Shown here piece after piece: positions 23,852-31,947 of a stretch of DNA of 54,833 bases. Source of the stretch: CAZWUW01 sp964636895 (lineage in GTDB: Bacteria; Bacillota; Thermincolia; Thermincolales; CAZWUW01); NCBI GenBank assembly GCA_964636895.1, contig CAZWUW010000007.1:1-54833 (forward strand), read 5' to 3'. The first letter of the stretch is position 1. Every line of letters begins with the position of its first letter. Made by a program: the position numbers and the translations under genes. The notes beneath the pieces are model-generated. The model searched no databases, was not told the origin of the DNA, and was given only the letters and a program-made list of their open reading frames with translations.

Positions 23852-25042
23852 ATGCAGTTGAAATTCATGTATCAGGGCAAGCTGGTTGATTGTACGGACA
23901 GGGAAGAAGAATGTAATGTTAACTTTTGCAGTCGGGATTTGCTGCTGAAAGTTTTGCACAGTTTTCTGAGTCCGCAGTTAGTGCCGGTTATTGACCGGAT
24001 TTTTCAGGTGCAGGATCTGTTTATGCTTGCTGATGTCGTATCAATGGGAGAAAATCAGCTGCATCATGTTATCAGGATATGTGAATATGCCGGTTCTATT
24101 AGTGAAAAGGCTTTGGCAGCACTGGAAGTAAATCGGGATGATTTGTTGACGGCGGTACTGTTTCATGATGTCGGTAAAGGTACGGAAGTGGATGACCGGC
24201 ACATTGAGTCGGCGGCCAGTAAAGCCGGTAAAGTGCCTAAAATAATGTGTAAATACGGAGTGCCGGCCTGGGTGGATTACCGTACTCCGTTTCATGAACA
24301 TGTGGCAAAAGGTCTGGCGGTTGCGGAGACTTATCACCTGGCTGCGCCCATCATGGAAGCGATTGCTTTGCATCACCATGTGAAGATAACGCCACCGGTG
24401 CTTAAAGAGATAGCGGGTGGTTTGGTACTGGCCCCGATGATTTTTGAGGACATTCTGCATCATGAGCCTGAGCAGTATGCCGCCAAGGGTAGCGGTCTGG
24501 CTCAGATGGTGGCTGTTTTGGAACAACTATGTGCTATTGAACGGAAGTTTCAGGGGCGGGTTTCTTTTCTTGGTGAACCTGATAAAATGGAAGATGAATT
24601 GGTTAAAGACCTGGTAATCGGGGTCAGCGGCCCCGAGGACCCCCGCCTGAAAGCGCTGGGGCTGCCTTTTGAGGGTGATGAAACCGCTATCCTTTTAGAT
24701 TTGCGTGCTTTTGGGTCTTTTGTGCAATTACACACCGAATATCAGGTACAGGCAACCAAACGGGAGATTTTAAATACTATTCGTTCCGTGGTACGGGTCC
24801 AGGATCATCACCGGGTCAAAGATGCTGTTGGTCTGGTGGGTGGTGATGAGTTTGTTGTGATAACCAGAGTTCAGGAGGCAGAAATTTTGGAAAAAATTAT
24901 TGACCGCGTGCAAGGTGTCGTCAGAGCGCGCACCGGTTTTGAGCTGCGCGTCGGATACGGTATAGGCAAATCAATTCCGGAAAATTTTCATGAAGCCAGG
25001 ACAAAATCCAATCTGGCTAAAAAACCAAAACTGGTCAGATGA
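23852..25042 (+). CDS. HD-domain protein with C-terminal GGDEF-like domain
   Basis: The 396-residue soluble protein combines two signalling domains. An HD domain lies in the first half (LHHVIRICEYAG, AVLFHDVGKGTEVDD, YRTPFHEHVAKGLAVAE, IALHHHVK), and its metal-binding His and Asp residues look intact. The C-terminal 110 residues contain VGLVGGDEFVVITR and GYGIGKS, which match the GGDEF active-site region in a shortened domain. HD before GGDEF is the reverse of the common GGDEF-HD-GYP order, and no GYP motif is seen. It may make or sense a cyclic dinucleotide, or hydrolyse another nucleotide. GGAAGGAAG supports ATG 23852 over TTG 23828. The neighbouring motAB genes make a link to motility plausible. 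Confidence 0.75.
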   Translation: MQLKFMYQGKLVDCTDREEECNVNFCSRDLLLKVLHSFLSPQLVPVIDRIFQVQDLFMLADVVSMGENQLHHVIRICEYAGSISEKALAALEVNRDDLLTAVLFHDVGKGTEVDDRHIESAASKAGKVPKIMCKYGVPAWVDYRTPFHEHVAKGLAVAETYHLAAPIMEAIALHHHVKITPPVLKEIAGGLVLAPMIFEDILHHEPEQYAAKGSGLAQMVAVLEQLCAIERKFQGRVSFLGEPDKMEDELVKDLVIGVSGPEDPRLKALGLPFEGDETAILLDLRAFGSFVQLHTEYQVQATKREILNTIRSVVRVQDHHRVKDAVGLVGGDEFVVITRVQEAEILEKIIDRVQGVVRARTGFELRVGYGIGKSIPENFHEARTKSNLAKKPKLVR

Positions 25043-25056
25043 AGATAATTAGTTTT

Positions 25057-25085
25057 TTGACAAATTTTGCGCTAATAAGTATAAT
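25057..25085 (+). promoter_or_regulatory. prfB: Consensus SigA promoter for prfB
   Basis: TTGACA (25057-25062), a 17-base spacer and TATAAT (25080-25085) give a perfect SigA promoter, 37 bases before the prfB start. Confidence 0.85.
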
Positions 25086-25122
25086 AGTATAAGTTATTTT
25101 ATTATGTGGAGGTTTTAGCCAG

Positions 25123-26227
25123 GTGCTGAGTGAGAAAAAACGTGATTTTGAAGCCATGGCGGCCCGCATTGAGGAATTGAGGGTTTCTCTTTGACGTAGC
25201 CGGCAAAGAACATCAGATTAAGGCGCTGGAAGAGGAGACTACCGCCCCTGGGTTTTGGGATGACCCGGCCGGGGCGCAAAAAATCATGCAGCGAATTACA
25301 ACTTTAAAGAATCGGGTTGATTTACACCTGGATCTGAAGAGGCATTTTGACGACCTGCAGGTGCTTTGGGAACTTGGGTTGGAGGAAGGGGACGAGTCCC
25401 TGGAGAGTGAAATTGAACACGGGTTGCAAGATATGGTGAACCGTATGGATCATTTGGAGCTGGACCTCTTGCTTAGTGGTCCGTACGACCGGGGCAGTGC
25501 CATTATTTCCCTGCATGCCGGGGCCGGCGGTACGGAAGCCCAGGACTGGGTACAGATGTTATTGCGGATGTATAGTCGTTGGGCGGAAAATACCGGTTAC
25601 CGGGTGGAAACCATCGACTTGCTGCCCGGGGATGAGGCCGGGGTAAAAAGTGTTACATTGTCTATTAATGGTGAAAATGTGTATGGCTACCTGAAAGCGG
25701 AAAAGGGGGTGCACCGGCTGGTGCGGATCTCGCCTTTTGATGCTTCCGGGCGGCGCCATACTTCTTTTGCTTCCGTTGATATCCTGCCTGAGGTCAGTGA
25801 TGAAGCCGAAATCAGTATCGACACGGCAGATTTGCGTATTGATACTTACCGTGCCGGCGGGGCAGGCGGGCAGCACGTGAACAAGACTGATTCAGCTGTC
25901 CGGATAACGCATATCCCTACCGGTATTGTAGTTCAGTGCCAGAATGAAAGGTCCCAGTTGGCCAACCGTTTAAGGGCTATGAAGTTGCTGCAGGCCAAAT
26001 TGGTGGATCAGCAGATGCGCAAGCGGGAAGAGGAGTTGGCCGCCCTGCGTGGTGACCAGCAGGATATTGCCTGGGGCAGTCAGATCCGGTCTTATGTTTT
26101 TCATCCATACAGTCTGGTGAAGGATCACCGTACCGGCGTGGAAGTTGGCAATGTGGCTGCCGTCATGGACGGGGATATAGATGCTTTTATTTCTGCGTTT
26201 TTACGCAGGCATATAGTTAATGGCTAA
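25123..26227 (+). CDS. prfB: Peptide chain release factor 2, with programmed +1 frameshift
   Basis: Translation starts at GTG 25123 after GGAGG (25108-25112). It reads 23 codons to CTT TGA C (25189-25195), where the in-frame UGA at 25192-25194 is the autoregulatory stop. A +1 slip at CTT gives the rest from GAC 25193 to 26227, 367 residues in all. An internal Shine-Dalgarno-like GAGGG (25179-25183) lies just before the slip site. The product has the UGA-reading SPF motif (VRISPFDASGRR) and the catalytic GGQ (AGGAGGQHVNKTDSAVR). When RF2 is scarce, slow termination favours the slip and raises RF2 synthesis. A scan that only looks from ATG would begin at 25286 and miss the first 54 residues. 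Confidence 0.96.
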
Positions 26228-26240
26228 AAAATGTCCCGCT

Positions 26241-26270
26241 AAGGCAAAATAGGATTGACTATTTTGCTTT
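26241..26270 (+). terminator. Hairpin with T tract between prfB and yitT
   Basis: GCAAAATAG (26244-26252) pairs with CTATTTTGC (26259-26267) around a six-base loop, extended by A/T pairs on both sides. It would serve as a terminator of prfB. It also shows that TTG 26255, which lies in the hairpin, is an unlikely start for the next gene. Confidence 0.65.
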
Positions 26271-26287
26271 ATGCAGGGGTTGAGGCT

Positions 26288-27127
26288 GTGACCTGGAAAC
26301 TTATCCGGGATTACCTGGGCATATCAATAGGTGTTTTGCTTACCGCCATTGGCTTGGATATGTTTTTGATTCCCAATAAGATTGCCGCTGGCGGTGTTAG
26401 TGGTATCGGCACGCTGGTATATTACCTGACGGGATTTCCGGTGGGTATTACTATGCTGGCAATTAACGTGCCTTTATTTATTATGGGTATCAGGGAATTA
26501 GGGGTGGGTTTTGGTCTTCGCTCGCTTTACGGGACTATTACCCTTTCCCTGGCCGTTGATTTGTTGGCCGGGAAAGCGCCGGTATTGACAAAAAATCCTT
26601 TACTGGCGGCTCTATTTGGAGGGATTATAGTGGGTGTCGGTATCGGCCTGGTATTCAGGTATAAAGGAACTACCGGCGGCACCGATTTGGCGGCGGCTAT
26701 TGTAAACCGTTATTTAAAAGCCAGTGTGGGATTGGTATTGTTTGTCATTGACGGCGCGGTAATAGTTGCTGCCGGCTTTATCTGGAATGTGGAACTGGCT
26801 TTGTACGCTTTGATTACTGTTTATTTGACTGCCAGAGTGATTGACGTGGTTCAGGAGGGCTTCGGCTACGCTAAGGCAGCTTTAATTATTTCTGCCCGGC
26901 CGGAAGAGATTGCGGAAGCCATTTTGTGCCGGATGAACCGGGGGGCCACTACCTTACGCGGCCGGGGACTATACACAGGGGTTGAACGGGACGTGATTTT
27001 GTCGGTGGTAACCAGAGCTGAAGTGTCACGGCTGAAAGAGCTGGTGCAGGAAGTAGATCAGCAGGCTTTTGTGATTTTGGCGGATGTACATGAGGTGCTG
27101 GGGGAAGGTTTCAGACCGAGAATTTAA
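26288..27127 (+). CDS. YitT family membrane protein
   Basis: The 279-residue protein fits the YitT family. Five to six membrane helices fill the first 200 residues (YLGISIGVLLTAIGLDMFLIPN, GGVSGIGTLVYYLTGFPVGI, GGIIVGVGIGLVFRYKGTTGG). A soluble C-terminal DUF2179 domain follows (KAALIISARPEEIAEAILCRMNRGATTLRGRGLYTG), a ferredoxin-like fold thought to bind a ligand. The transported substrate is not known. GTG 26288 is chosen because AGGGG at 26275-26279 is properly spaced, and a translation from the earlier TTG 26255 would begin within a hairpin. The gene follows prfB and precedes the transketolase pair without a terminator. Confidence 0.85.
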   Translation: MTWKLIRDYLGISIGVLLTAIGLDMFLIPNKIAAGGVSGIGTLVYYLTGFPVGITMLAINVPLFIMGIRELGVGFGLRSLYGTITLSLAVDLLAGKAPVLTKNPLLAALFGGIIVGVGIGLVFRYKGTTGGTDLAAAIVNRYLKASVGLVLFVIDGAVIVAAGFIWNVELALYALITVYLTARVIDVVQEGFGYAKAALIISARPEEIAEAILCRMNRGATTLRGRGLYTGVERDVILSVVTRAEVSRLKELVQEVDQQAFVILADVHEVLGEGFRPRI

Positions 27128-27147
27128 CAGAGGAGTTGACATTGCTG

Positions 27148-27972
27148 ATGAATGAGGAAAAAATCCGGGAACTTGCCGGACGGGCCAAGGATATTAGGCG
27201 GCACATTGTTAAAATGATCGGGGAGGCCGGATCCGGCCATCCCGGCGGCTCCCTGTCGGCGGCAGATATTGTGGCCGCACTATATTTTCATGAAATGCGG
27301 CTGGATCCCCAAAATCCTCAGTGGCCGGACCGGGATCGTTTTGTTTTGAGCAAAGGGCATGCCGCCCCTGTTCTTTATGCTGCTTTGGCGGAGAAGGGGT
27401 TTTTTGCTGTGGACGAGCTTTTAAGTTTGCGAAAAATAAACAGCCGCCTGCAGGGGCACCCCAGTATGAAGCATTTGCCGGGGGTGGATATGTCTACGGG
27501 TTCTCTGGGCCAGGGACTTTCTGCCGCCAACGGCATGGCTTTGGCCGGCAAATTGGATGCCCGGGACTATCGGGTTTTTGTTTTACTGGGTGATGGCGAG
27601 GTGGAAGAAGGACAGGTATGGGAAGCAGCTATGGCAGCTGCCCATTATAAGCTGGATAATGTTGTCGCTTTTTTGGATTATAATGGACTGCAGATTGACG
27701 GTCCTATCAGCGAAGTAATGTCACCTGAGCCATTGGCTGACAAATGGCGTGCTTTCGGTTGGGCGGTACAGGAGATTGACGGGCATGATCTGGTGCGGAT
27801 TCTGGCGGCGCTGGAAAAAGCCCGCTCTGTCAAGGGACAGCCATCTATGATTGTGGCTAAAACGGTCAAAGGCAAAGGGGTCTGTTTTATGGAAGGCCAG
27901 GCAGACTGGCATGGTACGGCACCCAATGCCGCTCAGGTTTGCGAGGCCATGGCCGGACTGGAGGAGGTATAA
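27148..27972 (+). CDS. Transketolase, N-terminal subunit
   Basis: The 274-residue protein is the thiamine-diphosphate-binding half of a split transketolase. MIGEAGSGHPGGSLSAADIVAALYF carries the substrate His. SKGHAAPVLYAAL and GSLGQGLSAANGMALA follow. The ThDP/Mg motif GDGEVEEGQVWEA ends about 30 residues later with DYNGLQIDG. It interconverts pentose, tetrose and triose phosphates with the C-terminal subunit next door. The split arrangement is common in Clostridia and archaea. AGGAG at 27131-27135 would also suit TTG 27142, so the start is uncertain by two codons. The pair supplies erythrose 4-phosphate and pentoses where the oxidative branch is missing. Confidence 0.93.
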   Translation: MNEEKIRELAGRAKDIRRHIVKMIGEAGSGHPGGSLSAADIVAALYFHEMRLDPQNPQWPDRDRFVLSKGHAAPVLYAALAEKGFFAVDELLSLRKINSRLQGHPSMKHLPGVDMSTGSLGQGLSAANGMALAGKLDARDYRVFVLLGDGEVEEGQVWEAAMAAAHYKLDNVVAFLDYNGLQIDGPISEVMSPEPLADKWRAFGWAVQEIDGHDLVRILAALEKARSVKGQPSMIVAKTVKGKGVCFMEGQADWHGTAPNAAQVCEAMAGLEEV

Positions 27973-27975
27973 GTC

Positions 27976-28914
27976 ATGAGTAAAATTGCGACCCGGGAGG
28001 CTTATGGTAAAGCACTCCAGAAATTGGGGGCCGAAAATAAAGATATTGTGGTTTTGGATGCGGATTTGGCCAAATCTACCAAGACTGCAGATTTTGCCAA
28101 GCTTTTTCCGCAACGGTTTTTTGACATGGGGGTAGCGGAAGCCAATATGCTTAGTACTGCTGCCGGATTGGCCGCTGCCGGCAAGATTCCGTTTGTCAGC
28201 TCTTTTGCTGTTTTTGCCACCGGCCGGGCTTTTGAGCAGATTAGGAATTCAATTGCTTACCCGGCCTTGAATGTCAAAATAGCCGCTACCCATGCCGGGT
28301 TGAGTGTGGGTGAGGACGGTGCGTCCCATCAGTCGGTGGAGGATATTGCCATTATGCGGGTATTGCCTAATATGACGGTAATTGTTCCCGCTGATGGCAC
28401 CGAGACGGAAAAGGCTGTCCGGGCGGCTGTTGAGCTTAAGGGTCCGGTATATATCCGGCTGGGCCGGTTAGGAGTGCCGGTGATTTTTGATGATAATTAT
28501 CAGTATACGGTAGGAAAAGCCGTGACCTTGCAGGATGGCAAAGATGTAACTGTCATCGCCTGTGGGCTGATGGTAGGCCCGGCACAGGAAGCGGCGGCAG
28601 CACTGGCTAATGAGGGCATCAGGGCCAGGGTGCTGAATATGCATACTGTTAAGCCTGTTGATAAAGACGCTATTGTTGCGGCGGCCCGGGAGACCGGGGC
28701 GGTTGTTACCGCCGAAGAGCACAGTATTATTGGCGGATTAGGCAGCGCTGTGGCCGAGGTATTGGCGGAAACGGTACCGGTGCCGATGGAGCGAGTAGGT
28801 GTAATGGATACTTTTGGCGAATCGGGTAAACCGGCGGAACTGCTGGAGAAGTACGGCCTGACTGCAAAGGATATCGTCAGGGCGGTGAAAAAAGTGTTGG
28901 CGCGGAAGAAATAA
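27976..28914 (+). CDS. Transketolase, C-terminal subunit
   Basis: The 312-residue protein is the partner half of the split transketolase. Its pyrimidine-binding domain contains the activating Glu in DMGVAEANMLSTAAGLA, followed by FAVFATGRAFEQIRNSIAY and HAGLSVGEDGASHQSVEDIA. The C-terminal transketolase domain starts near residue 185 (KDVTVIACGLMVGPAQEAA) and ends with the EEHSIIGGLGSAVAEVLAE segment. The gene begins three bases after the N-subunit stop, with GGAGGT as ribosome binding site, so the subunits are co-translated in equal amounts. A similar layout also occurs in DXS-like enzymes, but the separate subunits and the motif spacing favour transketolase. Confidence 0.93.
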   Translation: MSKIATREAYGKALQKLGAENKDIVVLDADLAKSTKTADFAKLFPQRFFDMGVAEANMLSTAAGLAAAGKIPFVSSFAVFATGRAFEQIRNSIAYPALNVKIAATHAGLSVGEDGASHQSVEDIAIMRVLPNMTVIVPADGTETEKAVRAAVELKGPVYIRLGRLGVPVIFDDNYQYTVGKAVTLQDGKDVTVIACGLMVGPAQEAAAALANEGIRARVLNMHTVKPVDKDAIVAAARETGAVVTAEEHSIIGGLGSAVAEVLAETVPVPMERVGVMDTFGESGKPAELLEKYGLTAKDIVRAVKKVLARKK

Positions 28915-28927
28915 CAAAAGTGCATCA

Positions 28928-28969
28928 AAGGCGTATGGTAATCCGGCAGGATTGACCATACGCCTTTTT
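28928..28969 (+). terminator. Intrinsic terminator after transketolase
   Basis: GGCGTATGGT (28930-28939) pairs with ACCATACGCC (28955-28964). The stem continues inside with AATCC/GGATT and is followed by TTTTT. Confidence 0.92.
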
Positions 28970-29109
28970 AGTTTGCGGCTGCCATTTATTTGCTAAAAAT
29001 TTACTATAAAAGAGGATTTTCAATTAATATGTCGAAAACCAAAAGTTAGTAGCGCGTTTAACTTACAGCTTGTGTCGAAATTATGCTACAAGGGGTGACG
29101 ACAATTTAA

Positions 29110-29796
29110 ATGATTCAAATGATTAATGTCTCCAAGACTTATCCCAATGGGACCAAAGCGTTGATTGATGTCACGGTCCGGATAAACAAGGGAGAATTTG
29201 TTTTTTTGGTGGGGCCGAGCGGTGCCGGTAAATCTACTTTTACTAGACTGATAACCAGAGAAGAGCAGGCTTCGCGGGGGCAAATTAATTTTAACGGCAA
29301 GAATGTCGGCCGGCTGAAGCAGCGGGAAGTACCTTATTTGAGGCGTTCTATCGGGGTGATATTTCAGGATTTTAAACTGTTGCCAAATAAAACTGTTACG
29401 GAGAATGTGGCTTTTTCCATGCAAGTCGTTGAAGCTTCGGGTCGGGAGATAAAGAAGGCCGTGCCCAATGCTTTGCAGATGGTGGGGTTGGCCAACAAGG
29501 CCGGTGTGCTGCCTTCCGAGTTGTCCGGCGGTGAGCAGCAACGGGTAGCTATTGCCCGGGCCATTGTAAATAATCCACCGCTGATTATTGCGGATGAACC
29601 TACCGGGAATCTGGATCCGGACACTTCATGGGAAATTATGCACCTTTTGCAGGAAATCAATAAATGCGGTACCACCGTGATTATGGCTACTCATGCTAAA
29701 GATATCGTGGACGGGATGAAAAAAAGGGTCATCGCCCTGGAAAAAGGCCAGATTGTCCGGGATGAAGAGCGAGGTGTTTACGGTTATGAGGATTAA
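29110..29796 (+). CDS. ftsE: Cell division ATP-binding protein FtsE
   Basis: The 228-residue ABC ATPase starts MIQMINVSKTYPNGTKAL as FtsE proteins do. It has Walker A GPSGAGKST, the Q-loop in GVIFQDFKLLPNKTV, the signature LSGGEQQRVAIARAI, Walker B LIIADEPTGNLDP and a switch His (ATHAKDIVD). FtsE with FtsX controls a cell-wall hydrolase at the septum or side wall, coupling ATP hydrolysis in the cytoplasm to activity outside. AAGGGGTG lies about 13 bases upstream, a slightly long spacing. ftsX overlaps by 11 bases and an M23 hydrolase gene follows, so transmembrane control of that hydrolase is likely. Confidence 0.96.
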   Translation: MIQMINVSKTYPNGTKALIDVTVRINKGEFVFLVGPSGAGKSTFTRLITREEQASRGQINFNGKNVGRLKQREVPYLRRSIGVIFQDFKLLPNKTVTENVAFSMQVVEASGREIKKAVPNALQMVGLANKAGVLPSELSGGEQQRVAIARAIVNNPPLIIADEPTGNLDPDTSWEIMHLLQEINKCGTTVIMATHAKDIVDGMKKRVIALEKGQIVRDEERGVYGYED

Positions 29797-30682
29797 AACC
29801 TTCGGCTATTTCGTCCGGGAAGCGCTGACTTCTATCCGGCGCAATCTTTGGATTGGTCTGGCGTCCATGAGTACGGTGGCAGTTTCTTTGATTATTGTCG
29901 GGATATCTCTGCTGCTTGTGGTCAATACCAATTATCTGGCCGCCCGCTTAGAGTCAGACGTGGAGATTACGGCTTATTTGAAAAGTGATTTTAATGTGGA
30001 GGACGCCGGGGCGCTGGAAAATGAGATCCGGACTATTCCGGGTGTGGATAAAGTTTCTTTTGTAACTAAGGTCCGGGCGTTGCAGGAGTTCAGGAACCAA
30101 CTGGGTGAGCAGCAGAGTATGGTTGATGCGCTGGGTGGGGAAAACCCCTTGCCGCACTCGTACCGGATTAGAACTATTGCTGCCGAAGATGTGAAACGGG
30201 TGGCCGGTGTGCTAAATCAAATGCCGGAGATGGAAAAAGTTGCTTATGGCAAAGAAGTTGTGGAGGTATTATTTACCATTACCAAATGGATCCGGGCGGT
30301 GGGCCTGACCGGTATGACGCTGTTGGCCCTGGCGGCGGTGTTTTTGATTGCCACTACAATACGGTTGACGGTTTTTGCCCGCCGGAAGGAAATTCAGATT
30401 ATGAAAGTTATCGGCGCGACGGATTGGTTTATCCGCTGGCCTTTCCTGCTGGAAGGGATGCTCCTTGGTTTTGCAGGAGCGCTTATTGCTACCGGGGTGG
30501 TTGATTTTTCTTATCTGGCGTTAATCAAATACATCCGGCAGCAGGAGTTTAATCTGACTATGCTGGCACTGCGCTTTGACCGGGAATTTATTGCCGCTCT
30601 CAGCGGGGTGCTGCTGCTGGCGGGGACGCTGCTGGGTGCGGTCGGCAGCGCCATATCTATGCGGAGATTTTTAAAGGTGTGA
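29786..30682 (+). CDS. ftsX: Cell division protein FtsX
   Basis: The 298-residue permease-like protein has a short cytoplasmic N-terminus (MRIKTFGYFVREALTSIRRNLW) and a first membrane helix (near 25-50). A large extracellular loop follows (about 50-165, VEITAYLKSDFNVEDAGALENEIRTIPGVDKV), which contacts cell-wall hydrolase activators. The remaining helices are AVGLTGMTLLALAAVFLIATT, LLEGMLLGFAGALIATGVV and FIAALSGVLLLAGTLLGAVG. GAGGTG at 29771-29776 supports ATG 29786 over an earlier in-frame codon. The pair FtsE-FtsX sits at the membrane. The downstream hydrolase has the expected coiled coil that could dock to the loop. Confidence 0.95.
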   Translation: MRIKTFGYFVREALTSIRRNLWIGLASMSTVAVSLIIVGISLLLVVNTNYLAARLESDVEITAYLKSDFNVEDAGALENEIRTIPGVDKVSFVTKVRALQEFRNQLGEQQSMVDALGGENPLPHSYRIRTIAAEDVKRVAGVLNQMPEMEKVAYGKEVVEVLFTITKWIRAVGLTGMTLLALAAVFLIATTIRLTVFARRKEIQIMKVIGATDWFIRWPFLLEGMLLGFAGALIATGVVDFSYLALIKYIRQQEFNLTMLALRFDREFIAALSGVLLLAGTLLGAVGSAISMRRFLKV

Positions 30683-30686
30683 ATAA

Positions 30687-30695
30687 GGGGGGGGG
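30687..30695 (+). repeat. G9 homopolymer in the ribosome binding site of the M23 gene
   Basis: Nine consecutive G residues lie five bases before GTG 30701. Slippage during replication would change the spacing or strength of this ribosome binding site. Confidence 0.9.
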
Positions 30696-30700
30696 ACAGA

Positions 30701-31843
30701 GTGCAAACCAAAGGTAAGAGTCGTATTTTATTGGCGCTAGTTATGGCGCTGGTCTTTTTGTTCGCAACATTTATGCCCTCTTATGCCGCTAACTTAAATG
30801 ACTTGGTTAGGGAGAAGAAAGAGAAACAGAAGGAAATAAAGCAAACCAGGACGATTATCAAAGCCCAGGAAAGAAAAGAAAAGAGTTTACTGGGTGAATT
30901 GACGGACATTGACCAGGACATTACCGGTCTGCAAAGTGAAGTGGAAACTGTTAAAACCCAATTGGCCAAAGTTGAGGAACAGGTGCGGGTGACCCAGCTT
31001 GAGCTGACTGATGCGGAGCAGCGGTTGCGTGAACGCTCCGCTATCCTTAACATTCGGGTCAAGGATATGTATATAAACGGCAAAGTGAGTTACCTGGATG
31101 TTTTATTGACGGCGAAAAGCTTTGGCGAGTTTGTTACCCGGTTTGAATTCTTGCAGCGGATTTTGAAGCAGGATACTGAGCTGGTGAAAACCATAGAAGT
31201 GGAAAGGCAGGATATTGCGACCAAAAAAGCCGACCTGGTGGTCCGCCGGGACGAGGTCAGGGCGCTGAAAAACCGGAAAGAGGCCCGGCAGTTGGAGCTT
31301 AGCCGGCGCAAGGACGACCGGGAAAACACGCTAGGGGCAATCAAAGCCAGCAAAGAAGCGTATGAAAAGGTTTTAGATGAATTGGAAGAGGAAACTGCCA
31401 TGCTGGATAATTTAATCCGGCAGAAGTCCCGTTCCGGTACCGGGAAAAAAGGCACCGGGCAGTTTACCTGGCCGGTGCCGGGGCACGGCAGGATATCGTC
31501 GCCTTATGGAATGCGCATCCATCCTGTTCTGGGCACTAAACGGATGCATTACGGTATTGATATTCCTGCCCCGGAGGGCACTGGCATAGTGGCTGCCGAC
31601 GACGGTCCGGTTATCCTGGTAGGTTCAATGCGGGGTTACGGTCTGGTTGTTGTGGTGAGCCATGGCAACGGTCTGACCACCACTTATGCCCATCTATCTG
31701 CCCAGTTGGTAAGTGAGGGTCAGGAAGTAAGCAAAGGGGATGTTATTGCCAAAGTGGGGAATACGGGTTTAAGCACCGGACCGCATTTGGACTTTTCCGT
31801 AAGGACCGACGGCACCCCGGTGAATCCAGCAGGTTATTTATAA
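30701..31843 (+). CDS. EnvC-like coiled-coil M23 (LytM) peptidase
   Basis: The 380-residue exported protein has a signal peptide (RILLALVMALVFLFATFMPSYAA). A long coiled coil fills about residues 35-245, in two arms (LVREKKEKQKEIKQTRTIIK; KASKEAYEKVLDELEEETAML). A C-terminal LytM domain covers about 265-375. It has HYGIDIPAPEGT (zinc His and Asp) and TTTYAHLS, but the usual GPHLHFE reads GPHLDFS, so one zinc-binding His is an Asp. It may be a weak enzyme or an activator like E. coli EnvC. Its place right after ftsX suggests that FtsEX controls it. The ribosome binding site contains an unusual run of nine G at 30687-30695, before GTG 30701. Confidence 0.85.
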   Translation: MQTKGKSRILLALVMALVFLFATFMPSYAANLNDLVREKKEKQKEIKQTRTIIKAQERKEKSLLGELTDIDQDITGLQSEVETVKTQLAKVEEQVRVTQLELTDAEQRLRERSAILNIRVKDMYINGKVSYLDVLLTAKSFGEFVTRFEFLQRILKQDTELVKTIEVERQDIATKKADLVVRRDEVRALKNRKEARQLELSRRKDDRENTLGAIKASKEAYEKVLDELEEETAMLDNLIRQKSRSGTGKKGTGQFTWPVPGHGRISSPYGMRIHPVLGTKRMHYGIDIPAPEGTGIVAADDGPVILVGSMRGYGLVVVVSHGNGLTTTYAHLSAQLVSEGQEVSKGDVIAKVGNTGLSTGPHLDFSVRTDGTPVNPAGYL

Positions 31844-31893
31844 TTACCCAAATTCTGTCTGCAGCGGTTGTATTTTCACTAATATTATTGTAG

Positions 31894-31899
31894 TATAAT
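31894..31899 (+). promoter_or_regulatory. Perfect -10 element before ctp
   Basis: TATAAT at 31894-31899 lies in a very AT-rich gap, but no good -35 is spaced 16-18 bases upstream (TTGTAT at 31868 is 20 away). It is a possible weak or activator-dependent promoter. Confidence 0.35.
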
Positions 31900-31947
31900 A
31901 CATATATTTAATTGTGTATGCAGACAAAGACTAGGTGGGTGATTTGG

